A stretch of 64,000 nt of DNA from an uncultured Bacteroidales bacterium (GCA_902802265.1 CADCLN010000004.1:1-64000), one strand, 5' to 3'; shown: positions 33,835 through 43,635, numbered from the stretch's first letter. Program-made: numbers and translations. Notes: generated from the letters alone by a model not told the origin.

Positions 33835-34953
33835 ATGAACGTAATTCTGATTGCTGTAATCGTTTTGGGACTCATCGGACTGATTCTTGCGGGAAGCATC
33901 TTCGGTGTGGCCAAGAAGTTTGCAGTCAAGGAAGATCCGCGTATCGGCCAGGTGCTGGAGGTGTTGCCAGGCGCAAACTGCGGCGGATGCGGCTTCCCAG
34001 GTTGTGGCGGTATGGCTGCGGCCTGTGTGAAGGCAGCCGATGCAGGTTCGCTGGGCGACCTGAACTGCCCCGTGGGTGGTGCCGAGTGCATGAAGCAGGT
34101 AGCGGATATTCTGGGTATGGAGGTTACAGCAGCTGCTCCCAAGGCAGCCTTTGTGCGCTGTAACGGCACATGTGAAAACCGCCCGAAGATGAACATCTAT
34201 GATGGCGTGAAGAGTTGTCGCGTGGTCAACACGGTCTGCATGGGCGAGACAGCCTGTGCCTACGGCTGTCTGGGCTGTGGCGACTGCGAGGCCGCCTGTC
34301 AGTTCGATGCCATCAAGGTGAATCCCGAGACGGGCATCCCCGAGGTTGACATGCAGAAATGTACAGCCTGTGGAGCCTGCGCGAAGGCTTGTCCGCGTAG
34401 CATCATCGAAATCCGCGTGGTCAGCGGAGAACAGAAGGATGCCTTCGTGGTAGAGTGTATGAACAAGGACAAGGGTGCTGCCGCCATGAAGGCCTGTGCC
34501 AACGCCTGCATCGCCTGCAAGAAGTGTGAAAATGCTTGTGGAAGCGACGCCGTGCACGTGGTCGACAACAAGGCCTACATCAATCCCGAGGCCTGTGTGC
34601 TCTGTGGACTCTGCTACGAGGCTTGTCCGCGTGGCACCATCGCCTCCGTCAGCGTGAAGGGCATCCAACGCAAGCCAAAGGTCAAGCCAGCTGCCAAACC
34701 AGCTGCCAAGCCAGCCGCTGCGGGTGCTGCCAAAGCTGCTCCTGCTGCCAAGCCTGCTGCTCCTGCCAAGGAATGGAAACCGATTGAAATCAAGTACGAC
34801 GGAGCCCCGCTCATGCCGTCACAACAGATTTTGCTTGCTGGACCGAAAGACATCAGCAACCCTGTGGCTCCTGCAAAGGAAACGGCTTTCGAGCCGAAGC
34901 GTACAGATGCTCCGCTGCCTCCCAGCCAGTTGATTCTGCTGGGATTGAAATAG
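33835..34953 (+). CDS. rnfB: Rnf electron transport complex subunit B
   Basis: 372 residues. N-terminal membrane anchor (about 3-24) and the RnfB Fe-S motif CGGCGFPGCGG (about 46-56) followed by another Cys. Four more ferredoxin-type clusters follow: CLGCGDCEAACQFDAI, CTACGACAKACPRSI, CIACKKCENACGSDAV and CVLCGLCYEACPRG. RnfB accepts electrons from ferredoxin and passes them to RnfC/D/G. The C-terminal tail is Ala/Pro/Lys-rich (about 285-325), then a short motif APL(M/P)PSQ(Q/L)ILL occurs twice (about 325 and 360). The tail is not part of the usual subunit. Complete otherwise. Confidence 0.93.
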   Translation: MNVILIAVIVLGLIGLILAGSIFGVAKKFAVKEDPRIGQVLEVLPGANCGGCGFPGCGGMAAACVKAADAGSLGDLNCPVGGAECMKQVADILGMEVTAAAPKAAFVRCNGTCENRPKMNIYDGVKSCRVVNTVCMGETACAYGCLGCGDCEAACQFDAIKVNPETGIPEVDMQKCTACGACAKACPRSIIEIRVVSGEQKDAFVVECMNKDKGAAAMKACANACIACKKCENACGSDAVHVVDNKAYINPEACVLCGLCYEACPRGTIASVSVKGIQRKPKVKPAAKPAAKPAAAGAAKAAPAAKPAAPAKEWKPIEIKYDGAPLMPSQQILLAGPKDISNPVAPAKETAFEPKRTDAPLPPSQLILLGLK

Positions 34954-34959
34954 TAAAAG

Positions 34960-34987
34960 GTAAATCGTAAATAGTAAATCGTAAATA
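34960..34987. repeat. Four heptads between rnfB and rnfC
   Basis: GTAAATC and GTAAATA alternate four times (34960, 34967, 34974, 34981) and end five bases before the rnfC ATG. Same 7-base period as the TTTACCA family. Because it lies in the ribosome-binding zone, copy number could alter rnfC translation. Confidence 0.85.
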
Positions 34988-34992
34988 AAAAT

Positions 34993-36360
34993 ATGAAGAC
35001 ATTTAGAATAGGTGGCGTTCACCCCGCAGAAAACAAGCTGTCGAAGGCTGAACCCATCAAAGTGGCCGAACTGCCGAAGGTGGCTGTCTATCCCATGGGA
35101 CAGCACATCGGCGCACCTGCCAAGCCCATCGTGCAGAAGGGCGACAAGGTGAAGGTGGGCACGATGATTGCCGAGGCTGGCGGTTTCGTTTCGGCACCAA
35201 TTTTCTCGGGTGTCAGCGGCACAGTACTCAAGGTCGATACGGTGGTTGACGCCAGCGGCTACGCCAAGCCAGCGGTCTATATCACGGTGGAAGGTGACGA
35301 ATGGGAGCCCTCAATCGACCGCTCGGAACAGCTCGTCACCCTGAAAGACAAGCCCGAACTCACCCCCGAAGCCATCGTGGAGAAGGTGAAGGCTGCCGGC
35401 ATCGTCGGCATGGGCGGCGCTTGTTTTCCCACACACGTGAAACTCTGTCCGCCCCCAGGAAACACGCCTCAATGGGTCATCATCAACGCCGTGGAGTGTG
35501 AGCCTTACCTCACCGCCGACCACCGTCTGATGCTGGAGAAAGCCGATCAGGTGCTTGTGGGCGTTGACCTGCTGATGAAGGCCGGAAAAGTGGACAAGGG
35601 CTTTATCGGCATCGAAGAGAACAAGCCCGATGCCATCCGGCTGATGAAAGAAAAGTGTGCAGCCCAGTACCCGAACATCGAAGTGGTTCCGCTAATGACC
35701 AAATATCCGCAGGGCGGTGAAAAGCAGCTTATTGACGCCGTAGTTCGCCGACAAGTTCCAGCTCCGCCAGCTCTGCCCGTCAGCGTGGGCGCCATTGTGC
35801 AGAATGTCGGTACAGCCTACGCGGTCTATGAGGCCGTAATGAAGAACAAGCCCTTGTTTGAACGTGTTGTGACCGTAACCGGCAAGTCGCTCAAGCAGCC
35901 CAGCAATTTTCTGGCTCGTATGGGCACTCCGATGAGCCAGCTGATTGAGGCTTGCGGCGGTCTGCCCGAAGACACTGGCAAGGTGATTGGTGGCGGTCCC
36001 ATGATGGGTAAGGCGTTGATGAACACCGAAGTGCCCATCTGTAAAGGTTCGTCGGGTGTGCTGATTATGAACGAGAAAGAAGCACGTCGTGGTGAACCGA
36101 AGACTTGTATCCGTTGTGCCAAGTGTGTGGGTGCCTGTCCGATGGGACTGGAGCCATACCTGTTGGCTACGCTCTCTCAAAAACAGCTGTGGGACAAGTG
36201 CCTGGAAGAAGACATCCCTTGTTGCATCGAATGTGGCTCATGCCAGTTCACCTGTCCGTCGAACCGTCCGTTGCTCGACCTCATCCGCATGGGCAAATCA
36301 ACGGTAATTGGTCTCATTCACGCCCGTAAAGCAGCTGAAGGAACGAAGAAAAATATTTAG
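34993..36360 (+). CDS. rnfC: Rnf electron transport complex subunit C
   Basis: 455 residues, peripheral on the cytoplasmic side. RnfC binds NAD(H) and FMN and carries two [4Fe-4S] clusters: CIRCAKCVGACPMGLEP (about 371-387) and CIECGSCQFTCPSNRPLLD (about 411-429). The FMN/NADH-binding part has IVGMGGACFPTHVKL (about 136-150), and the middle has INAVECEPYLTADH. Full length. It would oxidise or reduce NAD at the soluble arm of the complex. rnfD begins nine bases later. Confidence 0.95.
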   Translation: MKTFRIGGVHPAENKLSKAEPIKVAELPKVAVYPMGQHIGAPAKPIVQKGDKVKVGTMIAEAGGFVSAPIFSGVSGTVLKVDTVVDASGYAKPAVYITVEGDEWEPSIDRSEQLVTLKDKPELTPEAIVEKVKAAGIVGMGGACFPTHVKLCPPPGNTPQWVIINAVECEPYLTADHRLMLEKADQVLVGVDLLMKAGKVDKGFIGIEENKPDAIRLMKEKCAAQYPNIEVVPLMTKYPQGGEKQLIDAVVRRQVPAPPALPVSVGAIVQNVGTAYAVYEAVMKNKPLFERVVTVTGKSLKQPSNFLARMGTPMSQLIEACGGLPEDTGKVIGGGPMMGKALMNTEVPICKGSSGVLIMNEKEARRGEPKTCIRCAKCVGACPMGLEPYLLATLSQKQLWDKCLEEDIPCCIECGSCQFTCPSNRPLLDLIRMGKSTVIGLIHARKAAEGTKKNI

Positions 36361-36369
36361 TAAATCCGA

Positions 36370-37371
36370 ATGATAAATATGAACAAATTAATAGTATCAC
36401 TTTCGCCACACGTACATAGCGGCGACAGCATCGCAAAGAACATGTACTGGGTCATCATAGCCCTGGTGCCTGCCTTGATCTGTTCGTTCATCGCCTTTGG
36501 TATGGGTGCAATCATAACCACAGCCATTAGCGTGGCTGCGTGTGTGTTCTTCGAGTGGACCATCAACAAGTTCTGCCTGAAGAATACGGCTTGTACCGTT
36601 CAGGACGGATCTGCCATCCTGACGGGCATTCTGTTGGCATTCAACATGCCAAGCAACATTCAGCCCTGGATTGTTGTCGTTGGTGCTTTCTTTGCCATTG
36701 CCGTGGTGAAGATGACCTTCGGTGGTCTGGGCTGCAACCTGTTCAATCCGGCTTTGGCTGGACGTGCCTTCCTGCTCATCTCCTTCCCCGTGGATATGAC
36801 CACTTGGCCCATCCCAGGACAAGGCTTCGGCACTTATCTCGATGCCGAGACTGGAGCCACACCTCTTTCTATCATGAAGGCTGCATTCAAGGACGGCGAT
36901 GTCAGCAAGCTGGCAGAACTGCCCTCTCTGCAGGATATGCTCCTTGGCAACACCGGCGGCTGTCTTGGCGAGGTTTGTGCCCTTGCGCTCATTCTTGGCC
37001 TCATTATCCTGCTGGTGAAGAAGGTCATTACTTGGCACATCCCCGTCAGCATTCTTCTTACGGTTGTAGTCCTTTCCGGTCTGCTCAACCTGGCCAACCC
37101 CGTTTATGCCAATCCGTTGGCAGAACTGCTTAGTGGCGGTCTGCTACTGGGTGCCATCTTTATGGCTACCGACTATGTCACGTCGCCCATGTCGGCAAAG
37201 GGCCAGTTGGTCTATGGCGTCAGCATAGGTGCACTTACGGTCATCATCCGCACTTTCGGCGCATACCCCGAAGGTATGTCGTTTGCCATTCTGATCATGA
37301 ACGCATTCGTGCCGCTTATCAATTCGAAGTTTAAACCCACTCGCTTCGGCGAAGTGCCAGCAAAAAAGTAA
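36370..37371 (+). CDS. rnfD: Rnf electron transport complex subunit D
   Basis: 333 residues, about nine or ten membrane helices. The covalent FMN motif is seen as TGATPLSIMK (about 160-169), where the Thr carries the flavin. The N-terminus MNKLIVSLSPHVHSGDSI is typical; an ATG nine bases earlier (36370) gives MIN as extra residues and the true start may be 36379. RnfD is a core ion-pumping subunit in the inner membrane. Confidence 0.93.
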   Translation: MINMNKLIVSLSPHVHSGDSIAKNMYWVIIALVPALICSFIAFGMGAIITTAISVAACVFFEWTINKFCLKNTACTVQDGSAILTGILLAFNMPSNIQPWIVVVGAFFAIAVVKMTFGGLGCNLFNPALAGRAFLLISFPVDMTTWPIPGQGFGTYLDAETGATPLSIMKAAFKDGDVSKLAELPSLQDMLLGNTGGCLGEVCALALILGLIILLVKKVITWHIPVSILLTVVVLSGLLNLANPVYANPLAELLSGGLLLGAIFMATDYVTSPMSAKGQLVYGVSIGALTVIIRTFGAYPEGMSFAILIMNAFVPLINSKFKPTRFGEVPAKK

Positions 37372-37377
37372 CAGAAT

Positions 37378-37962
37378 ATGAAAAAGCTTGAATCTTCACT
37401 TACAAATATGTTGGCGGTACTGACCGTCATAGCCGTTGTAGCGGGAAGTGTGTTGGCTTACGTCAATTCCGTTACAGCTCCGCAGATAGAAAAAATCAAA
37501 GCCGACAATCTGGCTGCCGGCATCAAAGCCGTAATGGGTAGCGACCAGATTCAGGTGGCAGAACCCCAGGAGGTTGACGGCTTTAAGGCCTATGCCATTA
37601 CCGATGCTTCGGCTCAGTCGCTCGGTACAGCTATTGAAACCACGGAAAATGGCTTCGGCGGCCCGCTCAAAGTGCTTGTGGGCTTCGATACTGAAGGTAC
37701 CATTCTGGGATATACGGTTCTGGAACATGCTGAAACGCCAGGTCTTGGTGCAAAGGCAGAAGAGTGGTTCCAGGACAAGATTGTTGGCAAAAACCCTGGC
37801 CGGTGTAATTTTACTGTCAGCAAGGACGGCGGCGAAATTGATGCCATTACCGCATCGACCATCACCAGCCGCGCCTTCCTTTTGGCCATTCAACGTGCTT
37901 ATGACAAGCTGAAGGAAAGCCAGGATGGTCAGACGGGAGCTACGCAGCAGGTACAAAATTAA
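37378..37962 (+). CDS. rnfG: Rnf electron transport complex subunit G
   Basis: 194 residues with one N-terminal membrane helix (about 12-30) and a periplasmic FMN-binding domain. The covalent FMN site is in DAITASTITSRA (about 158-169), close to the [S/T]GAT consensus, though the Gly and Ala are replaced by Ala and Ser. The GLGAKAEEWFQDK segment is also conserved in the family. It starts six bases after rnfD. Confidence 0.92.
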   Translation: MKKLESSLTNMLAVLTVIAVVAGSVLAYVNSVTAPQIEKIKADNLAAGIKAVMGSDQIQVAEPQEVDGFKAYAITDASAQSLGTAIETTENGFGGPLKVLVGFDTEGTILGYTVLEHAETPGLGAKAEEWFQDKIVGKNPGRCNFTVSKDGGEIDAITASTITSRAFLLAIQRAYDKLKESQDGQTGATQQVQN

Positions 37963-37990
37963 TTTACTTAAAAGAAAGGAACAAAACATT

Positions 37991-38572
37991 ATGAGTTACA
38001 TGAAAGTTTTGCTGAATGGTATCATTAAGGAGAATCCCACATTCGTCCTTCTTTTGGGTATGTGTCCTACGCTCGGTACCACGTCTTCAGCCATTAACGG
38101 TATGTCGATGGGTCTCGCCACCATGGCTGTACTCATCGTTTCCAACTTGATTATTTCTCTGATTAAGAAACTTGTGCCCGACATGGTGCGCATCCCTTCT
38201 TATATTGTAGTCATAGCCAGCCTTGTGACGGTACTTCAGATGCTTATCAAGGCCTATGCACCCGACGTTGACAAGAGCCTCGGCCTGTTCATTCCGCTTA
38301 TCGTGGTGAACTGCATCATTCTGGGGCGTGCCGAGGCTTTTGCTGCCAAGAACAATCCGCTTGCCTCCATCTTCGACGGCATTGGTATTGGCATCGGCTT
38401 CACCATCGCCCTGACCTGTCTGGGTGCTGCCCGCGAATTGCTCGGCACAGGTGCCATCTTCGGCCACACCCTCTGGGGCGAAAGCTATGGCATGTTGATG
38501 TTTGTGCTTGCCCCAGGCGCCTTCCTTGCCCTTGGCTATCTCATCGTAGTGTTTAACAAAATATTCAGATAA
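37991..38572 (+). CDS. rnfE: Rnf electron transport complex subunit E
   Basis: 193 residues from the ATG at 37991. A longer reading from 37925 overlaps rnfG and adds 22 unsupported residues. About six membrane helices; typical segments are NGIIKENPTFVLLLGMCPTL near the start and the GRAEAFAAKN motif (about 117-126). Along with RnfA it forms the pseudo-twofold membrane core with an embedded Fe-S centre (Cys in LLGMCPTL). rnfA follows three bases later. Confidence 0.94.
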   Translation: MSYMKVLLNGIIKENPTFVLLLGMCPTLGTTSSAINGMSMGLATMAVLIVSNLIISLIKKLVPDMVRIPSYIVVIASLVTVLQMLIKAYAPDVDKSLGLFIPLIVVNCIILGRAEAFAAKNNPLASIFDGIGIGIGFTIALTCLGAARELLGTGAIFGHTLWGESYGMLMFVLAPGAFLALGYLIVVFNKIFR

Positions 38573-38575
38573 CTT

Positions 38576-39187
38576 ATGGAAACAGTACTTAGCTTAATAC
38601 TTATCATCATTACGGCCATTTTCGTAAACAACGTCGTGCTGGCCCAGTTCCTCGGTATCTGTCCTTTCCTTGGTGTATCGAAGAAGGTTGACACAGCCAG
38701 CGGCATGGGCATGGCCGTAACCGCTGTACTTGTAGTGGCTACTGCTGTCACTTATGGCATTCAGAAATTGGTACTTGACCCATACGATTTGGCATATCTC
38801 CAGACGATTGCTTTCATCCTCGTTATTGCAGCCCTCGTGCAGATGATTGAGATTATCTTGAAGAAGACCATGCCTGCCCTGTATCAGGCACTTGGCGTGT
38901 TCCTACCGCTCATCACCACAAACTGCTGCATCCTGGGTGTGGCTATTCTGGTGATTCAGAAGGACTACAACTTGCTTGAAGGACTCATCTATGCAGCTTC
39001 TACAGGCATCGGCTTCCTGCTCGCCATGGTGCTCTTTGCCGGTCTGCGCGAACAGCTTGACCTGGTCAATGTGCCCAAGTCGTTTGCCGGTGTGCCTATC
39101 GCCCTTGTTACCGCAGGCCTTTTGGCGATGGCTTTCATGGGCTTCAGCGGAGTTGACGGCGGTTTGAAAATTTTGTTCGGACTATAG
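38576..39187 (+). CDS. rnfA: Rnf electron transport complex subunit A
   Basis: 203 residues, about six membrane helices, homologous to RnfE. AQFLGICPFLGVSKKV (about 23-38) carries the conserved Cys, and TTNCCILGVAIL (about 116-127) holds the second conserved Cys. Last gene of the operon; a perfect 13-bp hairpin follows at 39219-39270. Confidence 0.94.
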   Translation: METVLSLILIIITAIFVNNVVLAQFLGICPFLGVSKKVDTASGMGMAVTAVLVVATAVTYGIQKLVLDPYDLAYLQTIAFILVIAALVQMIEIILKKTMPALYQALGVFLPLITTNCCILGVAILVIQKDYNLLEGLIYAASTGIGFLLAMVLFAGLREQLDLVNVPKSFAGVPIALVTAGLLAMAFMGFSGVDGGLKILFGL

Positions 39188-39218
39188 CGATTATTGTTAA
39201 TAGAACCTAAAAATAGGG

Positions 39219-39270
39219 CTTGGCAAATATCTGTGCAGACTTTATGGTTTGTTTCACGATATTTGCCAAG
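39219..39270 (+). terminator. Terminator of the rnf operon
   Basis: CTTGGCAAATATC (39219-39231) and GATATTTGCCAAG (39258-39270) are perfectly complementary around a 26-base loop and are followed by a T-rich stretch. Confidence 0.8.
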
Positions 39271-39338
39271 TCTTTATTTGTTTTTGTCTTTTTCCTTGAA
39301 AAGTGAATGACCGATACTATTTTTGCGGGTAAAAATTG

Positions 39339-39368
39339 TTGCTGTTTGAAAAAATATGCTTACCTTTG
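39339..39368 (+). promoter_or_regulatory. Promoter of the capsule/exopolysaccharide locus
   Basis: TTG at 39339-39341, 19 bases, then TACCTTTG at 39361-39368. The first gene begins at 39451, so the leader would be about 75 bases. Confidence 0.65.
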
Positions 39369-39450
39369 CAAGCATTTTGTGTGAATAAGCAATATCTAAG
39401 TGCAGAATGCGTTAAATTATTAAAAACATTATAATATAGTAGATAAATAG

Positions 39451-40053
39451 ATGTCAACATCGAACAATATAGATGGAATGAATGCTTTTCAACGAGCTCT
39501 GAAACGATTGGGCGATATCGTGGGCGCATTGTTTCTGCTTATACTTTCATCTCCATTATTCATTGTTTTTATTATTGTTTATAAGTTGACGGGTAGTGGT
39601 CCCGCGTTTTATACACAGGAACGTATTGGTTTGCATGGTCGCCCTTTCCAGATTTACAAATTTCGCACGATGATTGTCAATGCCGAGAGTGAAGATGTGC
39701 CCATGCTGGAACAGCAGGATGATGTGCGTCTGTTGAAATATGGAAAGCTGATGCGCAGCCACCACATTGATGAACTTCCGCAGTTGTTGAACGTGCTGAA
39801 GGGTGATATGTCTTTTGTGGGCTATAGACCAGAACGTCGCTATTTTATTGACCGAATTATGGAACAGAACAAGGATTACGAACTGCTGTTTGTCAGTCGT
39901 CCAGGCGTAACGTCCTTGGCAACGATACGCAATGGCTATACCGACACGATGGAAAAAATGTTGCGCCGGTTGGATTATGACCTTGATTATCTGCGCCATC
40001 GTTCCTTGCTCCTTGATTGGAAAATCATTTTTGAGACAATTGTAAACATATAA
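39451..40053 (+). CDS. Minimal initiating sugar-phosphate transferase
   Basis: 200 residues, PglC-type monotopic phosphoglycosyl transferase. One N-terminal reentrant helix (about 17-42) is followed by the core KFRTMIVNAE (about 70-79), HHIDELPQLLNVLKGDMSF and VGYRPERRYF. It loads the first sugar phosphate onto undecaprenyl phosphate. It lacks the N-terminal helices and Rossmann domain of the 464-residue transferase at 12861, so the window encodes two different initiators. First gene of the locus, 38 bases from the export gene. Confidence 0.9.
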   Translation: MSTSNNIDGMNAFQRALKRLGDIVGALFLLILSSPLFIVFIIVYKLTGSGPAFYTQERIGLHGRPFQIYKFRTMIVNAESEDVPMLEQQDDVRLLKYGKLMRSHHIDELPQLLNVLKGDMSFVGYRPERRYFIDRIMEQNKDYELLFVSRPGVTSLATIRNGYTDTMEKMLRRLDYDLDYLRHRSLLLDWKIIFETIVNI

Positions 40054-40091
40054 ATTCTATTGCATAACTTAAAAAAACACATATATTTATT

Positions 40092-42503
40092 ATGTTTAAG
40101 AAGATTCTTCTATTCTCATTTCTTTCTTTCGCATCGCTAATGATGTTTGCTCAATCGATGACTGATTCGCAAGTTATCAATTTTATTCAGAAAGAGCAAG
40201 AAAAAGGTACGTCGCAGCAGCAGATTGTTGTGAATCTGATGAAACGGGGCGTGACTACAGCACAATTGCAACGTATTCGCAGAAAATACCAGCATCAGCA
40301 GCAGGAAGTAACAGCTGTGGACAATACGACTACCAAGGAGAATGTAGAGCAGGAAGTGGAAGTTTTCTATAGCGACAGTCTGGGCTATGAAGCCGACGAC
40401 ACAAGAAGCGAAAGTCGTGTGTTCGGTCGCAACATATTTAACAACAGGTTGTTGACTTTCCAGCCTAATCGTAATATGCCTACTCCACAGAACTATCGGC
40501 TGGGTGCAGGCGATAATGTAGTAATTGAAGTGTGGGGCGCATCGCAGCAGACCTACAACAAGACGATTTCTCCGGACGGTACGGTTACTATCGAAGGAGT
40601 AGGCCCTGTGAAATTGGCAGGTCTTTCTGTAAGCCAAGCTAACGCAACACTGAAATCGACATTGGGTAAATATTATAGCGCTTCAAATATCCAGCTGACC
40701 ATTGGCGAAACCCGTTCCATTCAGGTGCAGGTACTTGGCGAAGTAAAAGTTCCTGGAACTTACACATTGAGTTCGCTTTCTTCCGCTTTTAATGCCCTCT
40801 ATTCTGCAGGTGGCATCAACGAGGTGGGTACCCTACGTGATATAAAAGTGTATCGTAGCGGACGTGTCATCTCTACCATCGACGTTTATGACTATATCCT
40901 GACAGGAAATTCTTCGGGCGATGTGCGTTTGCAAGATAATGATATCGTTGTCGTTGGCCCCTATAATTGTATCGTGGCCGTGAGAGGTAGTGTCAAGCGT
41001 CCGATGTATTATGAAATGCGGAAGACAGAATCTGTGGGAACGCTTCTGAAATATGCCGGCGGATTTACGGGTGATGCTTACAAGAAGAGTGTTACGTTGA
41101 CTCGTAAGTCTGGTTCAAATTATAGCATACATACCATTGATGAATTCCAATTCAACAATTTTACGGTCGATGACGCCGACTCAATTTTTGTGGGATCTAC
41201 TTCCAGCGAATTTGCCAACAAAGTGGAAATCAAGGGCGCAGTAGAACGTCCAGGCGAATTTGAATTGGGCGGATCTGTGAGCACAGTCAAAGAATTGGTG
41301 GCTGCTGCCGGTGGATTGAAGACAGATGCTTTCACCACTCGTGTCATGATTCATCGTCGTAAACCAGACATGACGCTGGAGGTACTCAATATGGATATTG
41401 CTGCCGTGGTAAACGGTACCGCCCCCGATATCCCATTACAGAAATTCGATGTACTTTTCATTCCGAGCAAGAGCGATATGCACGCCGATGAAACCCTTAA
41501 TATTTCTGGTGCTGTACGATTCCCTGGTAATTATACATTTGCAGAGAATACCACCATTGAAGACCTTGTGCTTCAGGCCGGTGGTCTTACAGAAGGAGCT
41601 TCTACAGTAAAGGTGGATGTTAACCGCAGAATTAAGAATCCAGAAGCAACGGAAAAGACGGACCAGTTGACAGAAAACTTTACTTTCTCCCTGAAGGACG
41701 GTTTTGTCATCGACGGAGAACCAGGCTTCATCCTGCAGCCATTCGACCAGATAATAGTACGTAACAGCCCATCGTTCCATCGCCAGGAGAACGTCGTTAT
41801 TGACGGAGCTGTGAATTTTGAAGGTACATTCGCCATGTCAAGGAAAGGTTATCGCCTGTCCGACCTTGTAAAAGATGCAGGTGGACTGACAAATTTTGCT
41901 TACGCGAAAGGTGCTCGACTGAGACGCACGCTTAGTGAAGAAGAAACGATGACCCGTGCTGCCACCATTCGTGCCCAACACATCGGTTTCATCGAAGACG
42001 CCATTAAGGGCGGTAGCGATTTCAACAAAGACTTGATTGATTCGCTCCTTTCGTTGAAAACCAACCAAGGCAGGACCTATCTTGTCAGCATAGACCTTGA
42101 AAGTGCTTTGAAAAATCCAGGCTGCGATGCAGATATCGAGATGCGTGAAGGCGATGTGCTCTATGTACCTCAGTATTCAAGTACTGTGAAGATTTCAGGT
42201 GCTGTAAGCTATCCTGTATCAGTACAGTACAAGAAAGGTAAATCCTTGAAATATTACATAGAACACGCAGGTGGTTATGATGATAATGCCAAGAAAAAAC
42301 GTGTCTATGCTGTGAACATGAATGGTACGGTAAACAAATTGAAGAACTCTTCCAGCAAGGGAATAGAACCTGGTTGCGAAATCTATGTACCTACCAAGCC
42401 AATGAAACAGAACAAGATGACTACGGCGGAAGTGCTCAGTATGGGTTCAACGGCAGCTTCTATAGCCAGCGTGATAGCTGTAATTGCTAATTTGTTGAAG
42501 TAA
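40092..42503 (+). CDS. Polysaccharide export outer-membrane protein (Wza-like, multi-SLBB)
   Basis: 803 residues with a signal peptide (about 1-20). The N-terminal part (about 20-110) is helical and charged. Then comes the Poly_export domain (YRLGAGDNVVIEVWG, about 136-150) and several SLBB-type repeats, recognised by V-x-GAV-x-PG/F patterns (about 200, 380, 470, 560, 690). The C-terminus has one hydrophobic helix (about 780-800). Much longer than E. coli Wza (about 380 residues), as usual for Bacteroidetes. It would form the outer-membrane/periplasmic channel for export. The Wzz-like partner is next. Confidence 0.9.
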   Translation: MFKKILLFSFLSFASLMMFAQSMTDSQVINFIQKEQEKGTSQQQIVVNLMKRGVTTAQLQRIRRKYQHQQQEVTAVDNTTTKENVEQEVEVFYSDSLGYEADDTRSESRVFGRNIFNNRLLTFQPNRNMPTPQNYRLGAGDNVVIEVWGASQQTYNKTISPDGTVTIEGVGPVKLAGLSVSQANATLKSTLGKYYSASNIQLTIGETRSIQVQVLGEVKVPGTYTLSSLSSAFNALYSAGGINEVGTLRDIKVYRSGRVISTIDVYDYILTGNSSGDVRLQDNDIVVVGPYNCIVAVRGSVKRPMYYEMRKTESVGTLLKYAGGFTGDAYKKSVTLTRKSGSNYSIHTIDEFQFNNFTVDDADSIFVGSTSSEFANKVEIKGAVERPGEFELGGSVSTVKELVAAAGGLKTDAFTTRVMIHRRKPDMTLEVLNMDIAAVVNGTAPDIPLQKFDVLFIPSKSDMHADETLNISGAVRFPGNYTFAENTTIEDLVLQAGGLTEGASTVKVDVNRRIKNPEATEKTDQLTENFTFSLKDGFVIDGEPGFILQPFDQIIVRNSPSFHRQENVVIDGAVNFEGTFAMSRKGYRLSDLVKDAGGLTNFAYAKGARLRRTLSEEETMTRAATIRAQHIGFIEDAIKGGSDFNKDLIDSLLSLKTNQGRTYLVSIDLESALKNPGCDADIEMREGDVLYVPQYSSTVKISGAVSYPVSVQYKKGKSLKYYIEHAGGYDDNAKKKRVYAVNMNGTVNKLKNSSSKGIEPGCEIYVPTKPMKQNKMTTAEVLSMGSTAASIASVIAVIANLLK

Positions 42504-42521
42504 AAGAAACACTTGTCGATT

Positions 42522-43607
42522 ATGGAAGAAAACAAGAATAATCCCGAAGTGATAGACCTACTGGAGGTCTTCAAAACAATATGGGGCAAAAAAAAGTTGT
42601 TCATCAAAGTATGGATTGTAACTTTCATTCTTGCCTGTGCCTATATCTTGCCCATTCCCCGCACCTATACGTCAGAATTGTCTTTGGCACCTGAGTTGGG
42701 CGGACAGTCAGGTGGAGGTTCGTTGGGGGATTTGGCTGGTATGTTCGGCGTCAACTTGAACAATATACAGACCAGTGATGCATTTTATCCAGAATTGTAT
42801 CCAGACTTGATGGCGACCAATGCTTTCATTGTCGATTTGTTTGATGTGCGTGTGAAGACGCTTGATGGTGAAGTGGATACGGATTATTATACTTATTTGA
42901 CAAAATATCAAGCCAAGACTTTTTATAAAAAACCTATTAACTGGGTCAAGAAACAAATCAGAGCACTCATATCTCCCAAAGAAGAACGTCCAAATGCTGG
43001 TGGAACAGGAGGAGCAAGGTTTAATCCTTTTATGCTTTCCGAAGAAACTGACCAAGTGGTGCAATCTGTTCGCAATTTGATTTCATGTAATGTTGATAAA
43101 AAAACATTTGTCATTACTATTTCTGTTGAAGATCAAGACCCGCTTATCTGTGCAACAATGGCTGATTCTGTGCGTGTACGTCTGCAAGATTTTATTACAA
43201 AATATCGGACGAGCAAGGCACGTATTGATATGAACTATTATAAGCAGTTGACAGATAGTGCTCAGGTTGAATATCAAAAAGCACTTGCAGAATACAGTGC
43301 CTATTCTGATGCTCACCAGAACACGATTCTTCAAGCCTATCTCTCTGAGCGTGATGAGCTAGAAAACAAAGTAGGCATGAAGTTAAATGCTTATACCACA
43401 ATGGCAACACAGTACGAAGCTGCTAAAGCAAAAGTACAAGAAAGAACACCTTCCTTTACTGTCATGAAAGCAGCAAGTGTACCCATCAAAGCTGCTCGTC
43501 CTAAGCGCATGATTTTTGTGGCAGCCATGCTTATCCTTGCAACTTTGGGCACAATAGGTTTTATTTTTAAAAATGAAGTGATGAAGCAAATGGCACAACT
43601 GAAATAG
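42522..43607 (+). CDS. Wzz-type chain-length determinant
   Basis: 361 residues from the ATG at 42522; an in-frame TTG nine bases earlier is less likely. Two membrane helices flank a periplasmic coiled-coil part: helix 1 about 27-45 (LFIKVWIVTFILACAYILPI region), helix 2 about 325-345 (MIFVAAMLILATLGTIGFIF). The Pro-rich segment before helix 2 (AASVPIKAARPKRMI) fits the family. There is no kinase domain, unlike the protein at 14505. It regulates polymer length in the Wzy pathway. Confidence 0.87.
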   Translation: MEENKNNPEVIDLLEVFKTIWGKKKLFIKVWIVTFILACAYILPIPRTYTSELSLAPELGGQSGGGSLGDLAGMFGVNLNNIQTSDAFYPELYPDLMATNAFIVDLFDVRVKTLDGEVDTDYYTYLTKYQAKTFYKKPINWVKKQIRALISPKEERPNAGGTGGARFNPFMLSEETDQVVQSVRNLISCNVDKKTFVITISVEDQDPLICATMADSVRVRLQDFITKYRTSKARIDMNYYKQLTDSAQVEYQKALAEYSAYSDAHQNTILQAYLSERDELENKVGMKLNAYTTMATQYEAAKAKVQERTPSFTVMKAASVPIKAARPKRMIFVAAMLILATLGTIGFIFKNEVMKQMAQLK

Positions 43608-43635
43608 GTGTTCAAAACATGACTTGGCTATTTAA

